Of a stretch of 64,000 nucleotides of DNA, positions 24,766 through 37,480 are shown in pieces. Made by a program: the position numbers and the translations under genes. The stretch is from Leptodontidium sp. MPI-SDFR-AT-0119 (taxonomy: Eukaryota > Ascomycota > Leotiomycetes > Helotiales > Leptodontidiaceae), in assembly GCA_020726505.1 (NCBI GenBank), contig JAHLEZ010000004.1, positions 3,224,001-3,288,000 of the forward strand, in the 5' to 3' direction. Positions within the stretch are counted from its first letter, which is position 1; each line of letters starts with the position of its first letter. Under the pieces are notes generated by a model, which saw only the letters and a list, made by a program, of their open reading frames with translations, was not told the DNA's origin and ran no database searches.

Positions 24766-25239
24766 TTAAAGCAAATCGCCTTCAATATATTATATAATTC
24801 GGAAAGTAGCTCTCTCACATCTATGAACCCATTCTCACGTATCCAAATCCACTACTAAGTCATAGACAGTAATGCCGTGGCGTTGGCGGTGCTGCCGCTG
24901 TAATAATTCTCAAACTGTCAGCTTTGATGTTAGCACCTGCAAGCTTCCCGAATGTCTTCACCTTCGATGCTTAGGTTGCGAAACCCGATTCGTTAATTTC
25001 TAATCAACGACTACTCCTCTGAACCAGATCGATTTTGGTTACACGCAGAATATTAGACAATATAAAGTAAGTAGGGGGATTGAAAGAAAGTTTGCTAATG
25101 TTCTTTAGGCCAGGCGGAGCGCTCCCGGCTCGTTAAAATTGGGTCTGTTATTATATTGGTTAACGAGGGTTATATTTTAGAGTAAGGGGTAGCCGAGTAA
25201 GCGATTAAAAAGGGAATGAAAAAGTAGTACTCTACTTTT
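24766..25239. other. Intergenic DNA, less mutated
   Basis: Contains more CpA than its surroundings and no recognisable gene. Confidence 0.4.
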
Positions 25240-25975
25240 TAACCTTCCCTAAAGTGTGAGGTCACTATGCCCTATGTTTAAATCACATTCCCTTTATGTT
25301 CTTGCGTAATGTGATTTATGCCCCAGAATTCCATTTAATCCCTCTTCGCCTTAAACTCGCGTCGCTTAAAGTCCTCTAACGTATTCTAAAGCTAGGCTAT
25401 CACGTCATTTAAACGGCTGATATTATGATCGAGGTAGTAGGCGAGAAAGAGCTACTGAGAGAGGTTATACACGGTTTCGCGGAACCGTTGCAGGTTCTCG
25501 AATACTTGCCAGTAAAATTGAATCTCTTGGCGTTAGTGGCCTAACTCCCTCGTGAGCTCTTCGACGTAGGCTGACAAGTTCAAGGGGGGGGCTTGTTTTG
25601 CAAGTTAGAGCCTTTGCCGAGAGAGTTCGAGTATTGAAGTTGACTTATTCTAGAGGCTAATTTAATGGTCTAGATTGTTAATACTTAGGGTCTTAGAGCA
25701 GGTTCGCATGGAGGGAAGGGGTGCTCTCGACCCGGAGTTATTACGTAGACCTGACAGCTGGGACATCCCTGATTAACCTGACTGAAGTGAATTTGTAATA
25801 TAGTAGGGAGTAGTAAATTAATCTCAGTCGGGGTTATTATACTCTTACCTAGACTAGTGGTTGCTCTGACTATTATATAGTGGACGCTAGTCGAAGGCTG
25901 CTGTGGACGACTCACGCTTGAAGCGAGGTGATTAAGAGGTGGGGTTAATAGTGGACTAAAACTGCCCGATAACAC
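25240..25975 (-). pseudogene. Coiled-coil protein relic of unknown function
   Basis: The minus strand reads an N-terminal serine-rich part, then HFSQVNQGCPSCQVYVITPG with a CxxC pair, then PLNLSAYVEELTRELGH, FYWQVFENLQRFRETVYNLS and LEDFKRREFKAKRD. The second half is a clear heptad-bearing helix. The CxxC-linker-coil order is seen in unnamed fungal proteins that accompany transposon cargo, but I cannot attach a function. Stops at about six glutamine- or tryptophan-like positions indicate RIP. Start and end are approximate. Confidence 0.5.
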
Positions 25976-26279
25976 GCTTGGGAGAAATTCTGCTGCGTGT
26001 TAATGCTAACCCGGTTTTAGAGCTCTTAGTAAGCCAGCATTAATAGGAATAAGGGGATGATAGTGGCGGTTGGGTGTTAGAGGAGGATTCACCGAGGAAT
26101 TTCTACGTAGAGATTAGGGTTAAAAGTTGCCTTGTTAGGGCAAATCCGGACATGAGAATACTAGCTATCGCACCCATTAATCTCAAATCGAAACTTTATT
26201 TCAAACTACTAGCGTTCTAAGACATACCTAAAAAATATTAAAACTAGAGTAATTCCTCCAACGAAAAAAGTCGCCCGCT

Positions 26280-26870
26280 TAAATCTAGCGATTCGTTTAG
26301 TATATATCGGCGAAGCGTGTTCTTCTTAAAGGTGACTCCCGTACGCTATTTTGCGCGATCTTCTTACTTTCAGTGACTTGTGTAGATTCCGTATAATCGT
26401 AGACATTTAGTATTTTACTTGTAATATATAAGCCGCTATGAGCAGATCTCGAACTGTTTTACTGATTTTAGTTCGACATTTTAGTGCTACAGATGCGAGT
26501 AACAGTCTGGCTCTCGTGCTCACCCAGCTAATGCGATCCGGGAACTAAGGAGGGCAAGGTTGGCTCGCTTTGTCGTTCTATAGAAGTTGATGCGCCGGTC
26601 TCTGTTAAGGTCTTTGCGAATAGGGTAGCCTCCGTTAGGGATCCCTTACAGGTTAGTGTCGTTTAATAGACTGCAGCTTTAGGCGCTGTGGTAAGCCGGC
26701 TACCGAGAATCTCTATAGCCTCGCTACTTAATATGGCCTCCTTGAGTATCCGTTTAAGTAATACTATTGTCTCTTTTTGTCTCTGGCTTTCAAACATAAG
26801 GGCCTCTTAGTATACTTAGTGATTTTGACGCTCCTCATTAAGAACCTCTTAGCTAGAGGATAGAGACGCT
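26280..26870 (-). pseudogene. Serine/threonine-rich relic of unknown function
   Basis: A minus-strand frame reads about 190 codons with scattered stops, including TIVLLKRILKEAILSSEAIE and LFAKTLTETGASTSIERQSE. It is polar and low in complexity, with no domain. It may be the C-terminal or regulatory part of a gene whose other parts are lost. Confidence 0.4.
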
Positions 26871-28564
26871 TCGTACTAAACGAGAGTATTTTAGCAATAA
26901 TATATAATTGTTTAAGCTTCACAAAGATCCTTCTTTAACCTTTGTGCGTGATTTTCCGCTGCTTTTACCCTCAGGTAGAAGTCTTGCAAGAAATCCCATA
27001 TTAACCTTCTTATATATATCTCACATTAAATAGCGAATACTTGACGGCTATTAATGGCTACCTTCGCCCACGTTTCTGGAAGAGCTTACTGAGGGGGCTT
27101 ATTGAGACATTAAGAAGTGTCTGCGTTCAAAGTATAGAACTAGACGATATATTTAGAAACTAATCACTTTAGTAGTGCTAGGTATACTCGACGGAATTTC
27201 GATTATCTTATACCCAAATTACCCTAGTGGGTATTATCGCTTAGTTTGGCCCGGGTTTAGTTGTACCTGATTATCTATTATTTTATTATGTGGGGCCTGG
27301 ATAACCCACTTACGTTCGAGCATAGCCATAGTGTTTGAACGTCCATGATTATATGAGATGACGTGTTACTACTTGTTGAGGGGCAGTGTGCACCATAAAT
27401 TACAAATTCATAGATTTAAAGATATATTTATAAGTAAGTTCACATTCTCTGTTTATATACCGGATCTTGTACGCCTTAACTTCCTTATCCTGTATTAGGT
27501 GAAAATCTCAGTACTGTCGATTTTGCTTTTTAACTTCTAAGGTACTTTATATACTGCTACAATACTAATTTGTCCTTTTCTCCACACTTCAGCTTTAATA
27601 TAGTATCCTTTCCAAGTGTTAATAGCCATAGAAGCGCTACGTATAAGTCTTCAGGATACCTAGGCGTCTGTGGCTTAGCTACGTGCTGTCGAGCCTCTGC
27701 AAGGAGGGGATGAAGTGGAAGGAAGACACCTAACTCAAGAACACCCTATTTATACCGTGCCTAATGAAGAATTAGTTTTGGAGACGGTTTGAAAAAGGGA
27801 TCTCCTACGAGCGGGCGGTCGCGTTAAAGTGGTTTCGCTAGCTTTATTAAAATCTTGAAACTGGCTGTTCTAATAGTTAGCTTAAGATTAAGGGGATAGA
27901 GTATTGCACGAGCCTTTTGATCTTTTTGGCGAGGCTAGATCCCTTAAAGTCGCCGGCATCGTCGGAAATGTAACGCTGACTTTTTATTATTAGCCTTTAT
28001 AAATATAAACAGGGATTTTACACAAACATTGCGGTCTGTGTAACATGCCTAGCATCCGTAACTTTGTTCTGACTGCAGTGGTGCTTCTCTTCCGGTGGTT
28101 GCTTATGTTGAAAACTTGCGTGAGATCCTTAACCGTGGCTATTGGCAGTCTATGTTAAAGGCTGACTAATAAGGATTTCTCTGAATCGGACTAGGTAAGT
28201 CGTTAATTAGACATGGCTTTAGTAGGAGATAATTAATACTACCTTAATCCGGGCAGTCTCGTGGACTTAATATAATAGCGCGGCAATCGCTTCCGGCCAG
28301 ACTAATGAAGATCCCTCGGAAAGAAAAAGAAAAAAAAAACCCCCCCCCTTACATTGAGTGGGGCTTGCTTAGCCGCTTAGACCATCACTCATCAGAGGGT
28401 ACAACCTTTAGCGGAGTAGTGGAGTGGCGTTAGCTAGATTTCGTCCCTGTCGCGGTAATACGTGGAAGACTAGTGTCATTTATTTTTAATAGGTTTAAAA
28501 GGGTACTTACGGACTGACCTAAATACGACGAGGTATATTTAGGGTCTATAGTTAACATTAATAC
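26871..28564. other. RIP-type DNA without a recognised gene
   Basis: No named relic is found. A homopolymer junction of ten A followed by nine C lies at about 28,331-28,349; it could be a true slippage tract or an assembly weak point. Confidence 0.5.
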
Positions 28565-29250
28565 AGTACATATCCTCACGACGCCATGGAGAACTCTACA
28601 GATGACGGTAGTTAGTGCGATAGTTTTAACGCTATACTATTAATTAACGTTCAAGCAGTCCCTTCAGATCTTGATTTCTAGAGCCAAATTCTTTTTTCGG
28701 ACCCAGAAACGCTAGCTCAAGACTCACAGGTCTTTGCGAGCTCTAGTATTAACAGCCTAATCATAGCACTTCAGGACGTCTAGAACAACGCCTCCTTTAA
28801 CCACGATTTGCCGTATTATTTGGATACTAAGATACTCTCGCTAAATCAGCTTACTCCCTAAAGTTACAATTTGCCTATCGAAGAGTCGAATGAAGCTATT
28901 AAGAAAGAGGTGAAAGAACTCCGGGACGCGTGAGTTACTACATCGTTTTGTTAACAATTACTTATACGTTATAGGCTACAGGAAGTAAAAAGGTAGTATA
29001 GCCTTTCCCGAGCTAGCGTACGGACTGACAATACCCAAGGAGCTAGTAACAGTGAAAGGCCAGTTTTAGACGGCAAATTCAGAGCTATATACAATCAAAT
29101 CCAACTATACGCAACTCCTGCGCTAGACGCTAGATATAGGCGAGACTGTGAAAGCACTTCTGAAATGGCTTGCGGAGAATATGGGCGCGCATATCGTGGG
29201 CCAGGAAGGGCATCGGGTAGAGGACTTAGGCTCGTGGCTAGATCCTGGTT
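28565..29250 (+). pseudogene. Gene relic of unknown function
   Basis: A plus-strand frame reads about 120 codons from near 28,585 with a few stops: FNAILLINVQAVPSDLDF, LFSDPETLAQDSQVFASSSI and NLPIEESNEAIKKEVKELRD. After an intron-like break it continues with a glycine/arginine-rich end near 29,200. An acidic, serine-rich start followed by a short helix could belong to a regulator. No family is assigned. Confidence 0.45.
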
Positions 29251-29599
29251 CTGAGAGCTGAAAGGGGGACATATAACACGGGTGGAGGAAGTAGAGGAAG
29301 TGGAAGAGAGAATCCTAGGCAGGCGAGGTTGAAGTTGTGTGACTCACATAGCTCACAACCAAGACTTCGCTCAGTTTCTTTCTTTGTCGCTGAAACCTAT
29401 TGTAATTAAAACTCATTCCACAAGAAGAGGGCGACACGGGTGGCCAGCAGGAAGTTGAGGTGATAACTTCAGTGTCTACCTCGCTTAGTCCACATCATCA
29501 ATGCATTTATACTATGATCTACCCTGAATAAAGTCGATTACACCCCACTTGTCTTGCCCACAATGTTTTAGACAAACTTTTTTATCTTATTCTCCTTAT

Positions 29600-31155
29600 G
29601 TTATAAGCTGGCCACCTACGGCACTACACCGGCCGCTGGCAACAGTACAACCTTTCGCTCAGTAGCATATTATACTAATTAATATATTTCATCGTCGATT
29701 ATTAGTGTTCTCGCTAAAGTCTCGATAGGGCGATCTATGATAGAAAGTTCAACCCGCAAGACCTCCTAGTAGACAATTTAACGCACATCCTCTATGCCTT
29801 TGCTAACATAAAGCCGGACACTGGGGAGGTGTGAGTCTAGCTAATAAGCTTCTTTTAAGATTCCTTTAATTATTAGAGATCCCGCTAATACTATAAGCTA
29901 AGTACTTGTCTGATGCTTGGGCCAATACGGACATCCCCTTTCCCGAGGATTCTCTAAGTGAGGCAGGAACTAATATTTATGGCTGCCTCAAGCAGTTATA
30001 TCTTATAAAGAAGAAGAACCGTTATCTCAAAGTACTTCTCTCCATTAGTAGCTCGAGCTACTTAGCAAATTTTGCCGCGCCAGTATCGACAGTATTAGGT
30101 CGCACAGCGTTTGCCTTAACTGCTGTCACACTGGTTAAAAATCTCGGACTCGACGGCCTCAACATCGATTAGGAATTCCCAGCAGATCATACTAAGGCTG
30201 GAAATATAGTTCTCCTCCTTCAAAACATCAGGGAGGCACTAGACGCTTATAGGCACTCGCTCAGCCCACTATATCACTTCCAACTAATAGTTACATGCCT
30301 AGCCAGGCCTACTAACTACCAGATAATATATATTGCCGACATGGACAAGTTCGTTAATTTTTGGAATCTTATAGCCTAGGACTATGCCGGTCCTTGGAGT
30401 ACTCTAGCTTCCCATCAAGCCAACCTCTTCAGATCCACAAGCGATCCAGCTGCGACCCCCTTTCGACACTTAGACAGCCATTAAATACTATCTGTCCCAA
30501 AATGTCAGCTCAAATAAACTTGTCCTTAGCGTTCCTATCTATAGTCGATCTTTCGGTGTAACTAATAGTCTCGGAAAACCATTTAATGGCGTTAGTAAAG
30601 GTACTTGGGAGGCTGGCATCTACGATTATAAAGACCTTCTATTAAGAGGAGCGGTTAAGAACTACGACAACGCGTCCGGCGCGAGCTATAGTTATGATAC
30701 TACGACAAGGGAGTTGATTAGTTACGACACTATTATGGCGGGGAAGTAAAAGGTTACCTAGATTCAGCAGATAAAACTTAGTAATATTATGTAATAGGAA
30801 GGTAGCGTAGATGGGCTAGGGGATAAGAGCTTAATTAAGAACACAGTTCGGGTTCTTAGTGACTTGCGGGTCGTCTCGAACCAATTGGTCTATTTTGATT
30901 CGGTCTATGACAATCTTCGGGCAAGTATGCCAAGAGAGGGTTATATCCCAGTTTCCTTAACAAAACCAATAGCTAACGCCATAGTATTACTAGCCAATTC
31001 GACTGGCGCACTTTCGTCTTCGACTTCAAAGAATAACCCGGCATTACTTACGGCGAGTGAAAACCTCGGCGATTCTATTCCCATATCATACACAACGATT
31101 ACTCTGCCAGCAATAACGCATTACGTAACGTCAGTGGTTATCGTGACCGGCTAGT
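29600..31155 (+). pseudogene. GH18 chitinase relic
   Basis: Plus-strand blocks follow the GH18 barrel. They are SVAYYTN (strand 1), [19 protein letters not shown] (about 29,775-29,832), NIYGCLKQLYLIKKKNRYLK, and the catalytic-strand region reading LGLDGLNID followed by a stop and EFP near 30,150-30,180. Then come MDKFVNFWNLIA.DYAGPW, INLSLAFLS, and a C-terminal linker FDSVYDNLRASM (30,888-30,925). In the DxxDxDxE motif the second Asp is Asn and the next residue is a stop, so the active site is destroyed. Chitinases of this subgroup resemble killer-toxin alpha/beta subunits. Upstream LysM or chitin-binding modules, usual in this group, are not seen. RIP-type nonsense codons recur throughout. 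Confidence 0.85.
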
Positions 31156-33159
31156 TAGCCAACAACTTTGAGTGGTCGTGTTCTTAACTATCTTAGCTAA
31201 TAATTTCAGTACACGAATTTCTGTTTTCGGGAGTGAGGTGGTCGAAATAGACATCAGGAGTCGTCCGTGAAGTATAGAATAAATTATAGAGGTTTTAATA
31301 TAAAAGATTAAGAAGACCTTTTATTAGCTAAATAATCTTCTAGTACCGTTGGCATAAACTATATACATGTCCTCTATAACCTTATAAAAGATACTTTAAC
31401 ATTTGTAACCTGAGCTCCAGAAAACACTAGTCTTGGCCGATTTTCGCAAGAAAATATGAATTGACTTTCAAAAGTCCGCCTTATAATAATGTTACGCTAA
31501 AGTTGCGACTTACCGGCGTAATTAACCTAATTCAACGGTCGTACCGAGACTAGCGAGGTGGTTGTTCGCTGACCCGCCTTGAGTTAAGGGCAGTGACGAC
31601 CCACCTAGTAGTAATCTTAAACGAGTCTTGCCTTACTCGAAAATTCAGGCCCTTGACGACTCGCTTGTAACACTTAGCGTTAAGCGCTAAGTTAACCGAC
31701 TGGAGTATTAGATATCCGATATAAAAATGCAAGACAATCCGAGATTCTCTTTACCTTCACTTAAAGCTAGTTGTGATTTGAATCCGAATAGAAACTGCCT
31801 AACCACTTGACAACATAGTACACGACAACGATACCCTCCACGACCTCGAAAGGTGGGCAGTGCGACAAGTCCTCCGGGTAGAGAATCTATCAAAGCAACA
31901 AGTGCTTCTTAAGCTACACGGTATTATGGAGGGACATAGCTACTTGTGGCATTACATTAATAAGCTTCTTCAAGCCTAATTCGACGAGGGCAGCCTTGAA
32001 TGCTCACTTGTCAATAGAGATGTTTTGTTTGAATAGAACAATCTCTGTGATAAGAAGCGAACGTGGGAGAAAAAGGGGCGTCTATTAGTTAACGATGTGG
32101 GGTTTAATATAGATTGCTTAATTAATTTTATGATATTACTAGTTCAAGTAAGGCTTAGTAACGAAGGTAAGCAGGCCCCTTAGTCCTTTTGGAGCATGCT
32201 AACAGAATAGTACTACGTCTTGTCACTAGTAATATAGATAAACCTAATGTTTCGACAGTAGACCTGTGGGTAAGTCCTAAGGATTCAGAGAGTCTCAGGT
32301 GTCGGGCAGCTTTATAGTTTATGACCGATGGCGACACTTCGTCATTAGAGTCTAAAGATAGCGAATATGTGGATGACGAAGTAGAGACAGATAATAAAGG
32401 GGTTAAGCACATAGACGTGGGTGTTAGGGATATTAACGGAGGCGAGTCTGATAAAGCGCGGAGCGAAGGCGAGGCCATAGGCATTGGCTATGAAAGTTTG
32501 AGTGAGAATGGATTTGACGAAGAGGAGAGTAAAGATTCTAATAACAGCTCTCTTTAGTCGGAGGTGGAAATCGACAATGAGGATATTAGAGGTCTTAGTG
32601 TGAAGATTATAGACATTAATGATAATGATGATATCTCTGACTTCCTGCTCTGAAATTCCGATTCAGGATCCTCGTTTAGGTATCACTTATATCTGAAGCT
32701 TACAATTTGACTAGCTTTCTTACGAACACTAAAGTTTTTTTAGGCGACTCAAAATTCATCCGTCTCAAGGCAGAGTAACAAGGCAGCGAAAAACACAGCC
32801 TATCTACACAATATACTATTGAGAGGTCGGCGGTCACGCCGAATCTACTATCGCTTGAAATTTCCTAAATTTGCAATAATTATGTGGGGTTATCAAGGAG
32901 GCAACATATATATGGTCTATAATTATTAGGGGCAGTAACAAGATGGCCTAATAACCGCTGCGTTTCAGCGTTAGCGAATTATGTAATATATCCTTAGGGT
33001 GGTCTCAGAAGGTTGGCTTTATGAGAACCATCATCCCTGGTCTCTCTATAAGTTACAGTCGACTCACGGGTTTCCTTCCCATTTACACTCCTATTCACTT
33101 TTAACTATAAGTAGTAGGGTTAACGATATTTTAGATTAAGCTACTGGGAAAGCGCAGAG
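31156..33159. other. RIP-type DNA with an acidic coding fragment
   Basis: A plus-strand open frame at 32,321-32,557 (78 codons) is strongly acidic (SSLESKDSEYVDDEVETDNK) and its phase continues for about 40 more codons past a stop. It may be the tail of an unidentified gene. A minus-strand set of short frames at 31,550-31,893 has no recognisable match. GCGAGGT-type single motifs occur at about 31,235 and 31,549. Confidence 0.4.
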
Positions 33160-35665
33160 TTCTTAGGGTGAGTCATTAGCCACCTTCCTTGCATCTCTTA
33201 TAACATCCGGAGCAATCCTTGCATTAGGGCTTATAGCGTATATACTTCTTAAATGGAAATGTCCCGAGTACTAGTAGGTTTTCTTAGTGAATGTTTAAGA
33301 CAACTATGTTAATCTAAAGTCACTAACGAGCACGTCAGGTCCTAGATACGAAATGGAAGCCAGTTCCGCTACAATTGCGGATGCTCCTCTCACTAATTCC
33401 GGACCCCGAGTTAAAACATACGTCGGGGTTTTAAAACTACCTCTTTGACCGATATTTATAAACTATATTGAAGATTTTTATTGTTCTTGGACTGGTAATA
33501 CTATTAGTGCTTCTTTTATTAAATATAGTTAATAGTAGGAATGAACTTGGAGGTGTTCGAGGATTAGATCGCTTAAGCTATTTCAATATTAGTCTTTCGC
33601 ATATAGGGAGGTACTGGGTTCACCTGGTACTTGCCATGTTTGTTATTATTTTAATCTGTTACATTATTCAGAGTGAACTCTTAGATTATATTAGACTCTA
33701 AAGTAACTTTAGATAGGACGGCTGCAAAGGATCATGTCTCCTCCTTACCTCCACTTCAGCAAAGTAGCTCTCTACTAACAAAATCAAGCGACGTTTTCGT
33801 AACATTAGTAGGGGCGTACATAGAGTAACGATAAATCAGGATTTTTCTAGTTTACGCACGAAACTGTGCCGTCGAGACACATTAATAAGGAAGCTGGAGG
33901 CTGTAGAGACCACGCTTATAATAAAGGCAAATCATCAAAGGAAGTTTCTTTAGCGAGTAGAGGGTAACAACCCTGACGATGATAGCACATCTTTGCATCC
34001 TTAGATGAAGTACCTATATCGCAATAATCGCCCGTTTATGCGACTCCCACTCTCCCTATGGCTGCCGGCCGTACCTCTTCTAGGGCCTCGCGTGGATGTT
34101 ATCCATTATCTCCGTACAGAAGTTGCGCGACACAATCTCGAGATTAATTAGTATCAACTCCACCCGAATGAGTTTCCTCTAATAAACTTAGCTTTAGTGT
34201 ATTTTAATAGAGCCCTCTTGATACCGCTTGCGGCTCTGGCACTTAAGGCTCGCGTTCCCCCTACATGGACGCTTAAGCAGGGAACTGTGGCAACTAATAC
34301 AATTTGGCGCAACATATTAATCAGTTAGTAGCAGCATTACATCTGAACGTCCGTTGTCTATTTCCTCGTCGCCTTGCTTACCCTTAGGTTCGCATTCCCT
34401 GTTACAATCATAGGGTCGATTTCTCAGATTAAATACCTAGTTAAGGTAGTACTATAGCTGCGATAGATCGATTCAATCCCAAGTTAGTTAGTAGCGGTCA
34501 TTCAAGGAGTTTTGCCTCCCGCAATGTTAGCCCTGATTACTGCCGCGGTCCTAGTCGTAATACGCCTACTTGCGAATGTACAAGGACACCATTCACGTCA
34601 AGTTGTCGAAAACTACATTCAGATCTATTATTATACGTTCTTATTTATGCAGGTTTTCCTCACTATTTCCCTCTCAACAAGTATCACAACTCTCGTTAGA
34701 GACTTAAAAGACAACATCACGTCGACCCCGGTAGTCCTTACTTAGAATCTGCCCAAGGCATGTAATTACTTCTTCTCTTACATCTTAATACATACATTCA
34801 CGGCCGTTGTCTCGACCCTCGTAGAAGTCAACAGGCTTCTGTCCGTATTCGTTCTCTCCCCTCTATTCGACAAGACGGCCAGAGAAAAGTAGGCAAGAGG
34901 CCAAAATGTAGGCCTACAGAACTAGGGAACGTTCATACTAGTACTCACGAATATTACATACATAGGTTCGTTTCTCAGTTTGTAAGTTAGAGTTCGACTA
35001 ATATTCCTCCAGGTATTATCTATTTAGTAATTGCCCCTCTTATTCTGGTCTTTAGTATCTTCTACTTTAGGGTTCTTTAGTTACTCTGTCGATCCTATCC
35101 ACCGATGCTCACGGAACCGGGTCTCACTCCTAGTAGTCTGTTTTACCCTACTACAATACGCCAGCTATTTACAGGCGTCTATTTTATAGAACTGTACTTG
35201 ATCAGATTGTTCTTTCTTGTGCGCGACACAGACGGCAAAGCTACATACACTACGCAAGTAATAATTATGATATTCGCCACATTGTTAACGGGGTTATTTC
35301 ATTACACCTTAAACCATAGACATAAGCTACACTAGCTGCCGTTTGCGAAGGTTATCAAGTAGCCAGGGGATCAAGTTAGCATTGAAGGTAAGGCATAGCG
35401 GACTTAAAGGTATCAAGGAATACTAAAGAGATTAGCAGTTTTGCCTGACATATTTTAATTAGAGCCTAAAGATGAAGCTCTGACTTCGGCTCGTCTCGTT
35501 ATTTGGATCCCAAAGGACGAGTTAAGCGTTGCTAATAATGAGATTAGCTATATAAGGAAAACCTACGATAGCATCTAGATAAGTAATAAAGGCGCATCTC
35601 TTAACACGTAAGGCAGGCTGAGGGTGTGGGGGGATCTTCCAGCTCTGTCAGAGGAAGACGATCGA
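33160..35665 (+). pseudogene. CSC1/OSCA (DUF221) channel relic
   Basis: An N-terminal membrane helix (SLATFLASLITSGAILALGL, about 33,173-33,232) is followed by NELGGVRGLDRLSYFNISLS and HLVLAMFVIILICYIIQSEL at 33,540-33,680. The cytosolic part is degraded. The pore half is clear: SIITTLVRDLKDN-like at 34,680, ACNYFFSYILIHTFTAVVST, FVLSPLFDKTA, then RQLFTGVYFIELYLIRLFFL (35,159-35,218). The soluble tail includes RRLAVLPDIF-like and ARLVIWIPKDELSVANNEIS near 35,490-35,545. This order is that of fungal CSC1/RSN1-type osmosensitive cation channels, which normally have 10-11 helices and 800-1000 residues. Numerous TAG/TAA codons inactivate it. Confidence 0.8.
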
Positions 35666-35794
35666 TTCTAGTATTGATTGGAAGCTCACGGTGGGGTGTG
35701 CACGGTCCACCGTAGGAAATTTTCCCATCATGGCTCGCGCACACAGCGAGTCTAAGTCTAATCGAATTTCTCTCTTATCTATACTAACGTCTAT

Positions 35795-37480
35795 CTATTA
35801 CATACACTGCAAGCACAGCTCTTTCCTTGCCCTCGTAGAAAATTCGTTTTATAGAAGGCAGTTACTTCCTTGTCGTGTAATATGTCCCTAACTGTAACAA
35901 TTATTTGTCTCTACATTTCAGATATCTTTATTACCTTGAACTCTACTAAAAGATTACACGAGTAGTTAACTTTCCAAACTTAATTTCCCATCTTTTTCGA
36001 ATAAATCTGCGCGACAGGCTCGTCGCTAAGATCAGGCCTTTTGAATTCTATAGTCCAGCTATTATTAAATATATCAAGAGGCACAAACTCTCTAAGAAGC
36101 TCCCCTAAGATTTGGTCTTTTCTGTATATACTAACCGCTCGAACGCCTTGGCCCTTTTTAGGCTCGTTACTAATTCGAGGTCGAGTCCGAGGCAAGTATA
36201 AAACAATGCAATTACAATCTCCTTCATCACAGAGATTACATTGAGTATCAGAAGGGGGAACCTAGCTAGGGGATCTAAGCCATTCCCAGGGCTAACAATT
36301 GGGTTTCGGCTATTCATATTTCGCGACCTCGTTCTTTTCTATTGAATAGAACTTCTTTATAAAGGGAACTAACTCCTTGGCGGATAACCGATCGAGTTCC
36401 AAGGGATCCTCGCTCTCCCATTCGAATTCTAGAACCTCTATATTTTGCCAAATCGACATTTAGAGGGTGTTTCCAATTTGAGATAGAGGCATAGACTAGT
36501 CGGAGCTTAATAACGAGTGGAACTGCTGTATATCGTACTGGCTTAGTTCGTAATATATACGGCCGGATATCCTTTAAGCGGCTCCCCTATCTTCTCGATT
36601 CGGTGGAATGAGACACAAGAGGCCGTCGAAATTGCCACACAGCCTTCTCTATCGCCGGCCTTCTTTAAAGTAATTATGTAAACGCGTGCGATTCCGTTTC
36701 GTTCGCGCCTACTTCAGCCCATCTATGAGCTCGTTAAGACTCTCTGGATCTGCAGAGCTACGGCTTGCCTTTCCGCTGTCTATCACATCGGCCAGTTTAA
36801 CTTTCGCGAAGCGGTTCAAGAATTCAATAAGCGGTGATCTTTCCTCTCCGAAGCTAATCACTCGCACAAGTTACACGGCAGGTTTGTTGTCCTTGTTGAC
36901 TTCAAATAACGGCGTCGACCGGTCTCTCTAACTACGAACTAAAGTGCGCAAGCGGTGGAATGCCTCCTTCCTACGTACTGCGTCCGAGAGGATACTAATT
37001 TAGGGCGCAACTTTGGGCTTACTTAGCTGGATCTCGGTCTGTGTGGCCTTCCTCTTTCTCTTAGTAACGGCTGAAGGCTCGTTTAGCGCTTCTGAGGCAG
37101 CTTTTGTGTTTGTTCGGGAGAGCCGATTGTGAGTAACTGTAGGCTTCTGTAGCGGACGTACCGCTTCACTAGATTGTGTTTTTGCAGGTGGTACTTGACC
37201 CTAGGCCTCTAAGTGAATTGTCGTTCTCACATGCGGATCGCGACCTTCCTTACAGAGCGAGTGTGCCTTCCCTCGGCTCTCCGTGACAGCTAGGGGCGTT
37301 AGTTTACACAGGATTTGTGTGGGAGTATTATGTTATGTTTCGATTTCCATCATAGCATTCGCCATGGTATTAGTCTACGAAAGGCCGTTGCCGCTTAGTA
37401 TACGTGTATTGAGCGTCGCCTTGACAATTCGCAAGTCTATAGAAATATCATCTAAGGACTTATAGAGTTATACTATTTAA
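35795..37480 (-). pseudogene. SET-domain methyltransferase relic
   Basis: The minus strand reads a basic, proline/serine/threonine-rich N-terminal half (about 37,450-36,700; for example EALNEPSAVTKRKRKATQTE). A cysteine cluster CNLCDEGDCNC near 36,230 follows, and then a SET domain. GQGVRAVSIYRKDQILGELL lies at about 36,150; VNYSCN corresponds to the NHSCxPN motif at about 35,960 (His is Tyr here); IVTVRDILHDKEVTAFY matches the 'GEExxxxY' end. A CACSVC sequence at about 35,800 matches the post-SET zinc triad. SET proteins transfer methyl groups from S-adenosylmethionine to lysines. The altered NHSC motif plus several stops make it dead. It converges with the channel relic. Confidence 0.75.

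Noticed and set aside
32155..32484. 109-codon minus-strand frame, S/L/T-rich
   Set aside because: Overlaps the acidic plus-strand fragment; low-complexity composition is typical of an antisense shadow.
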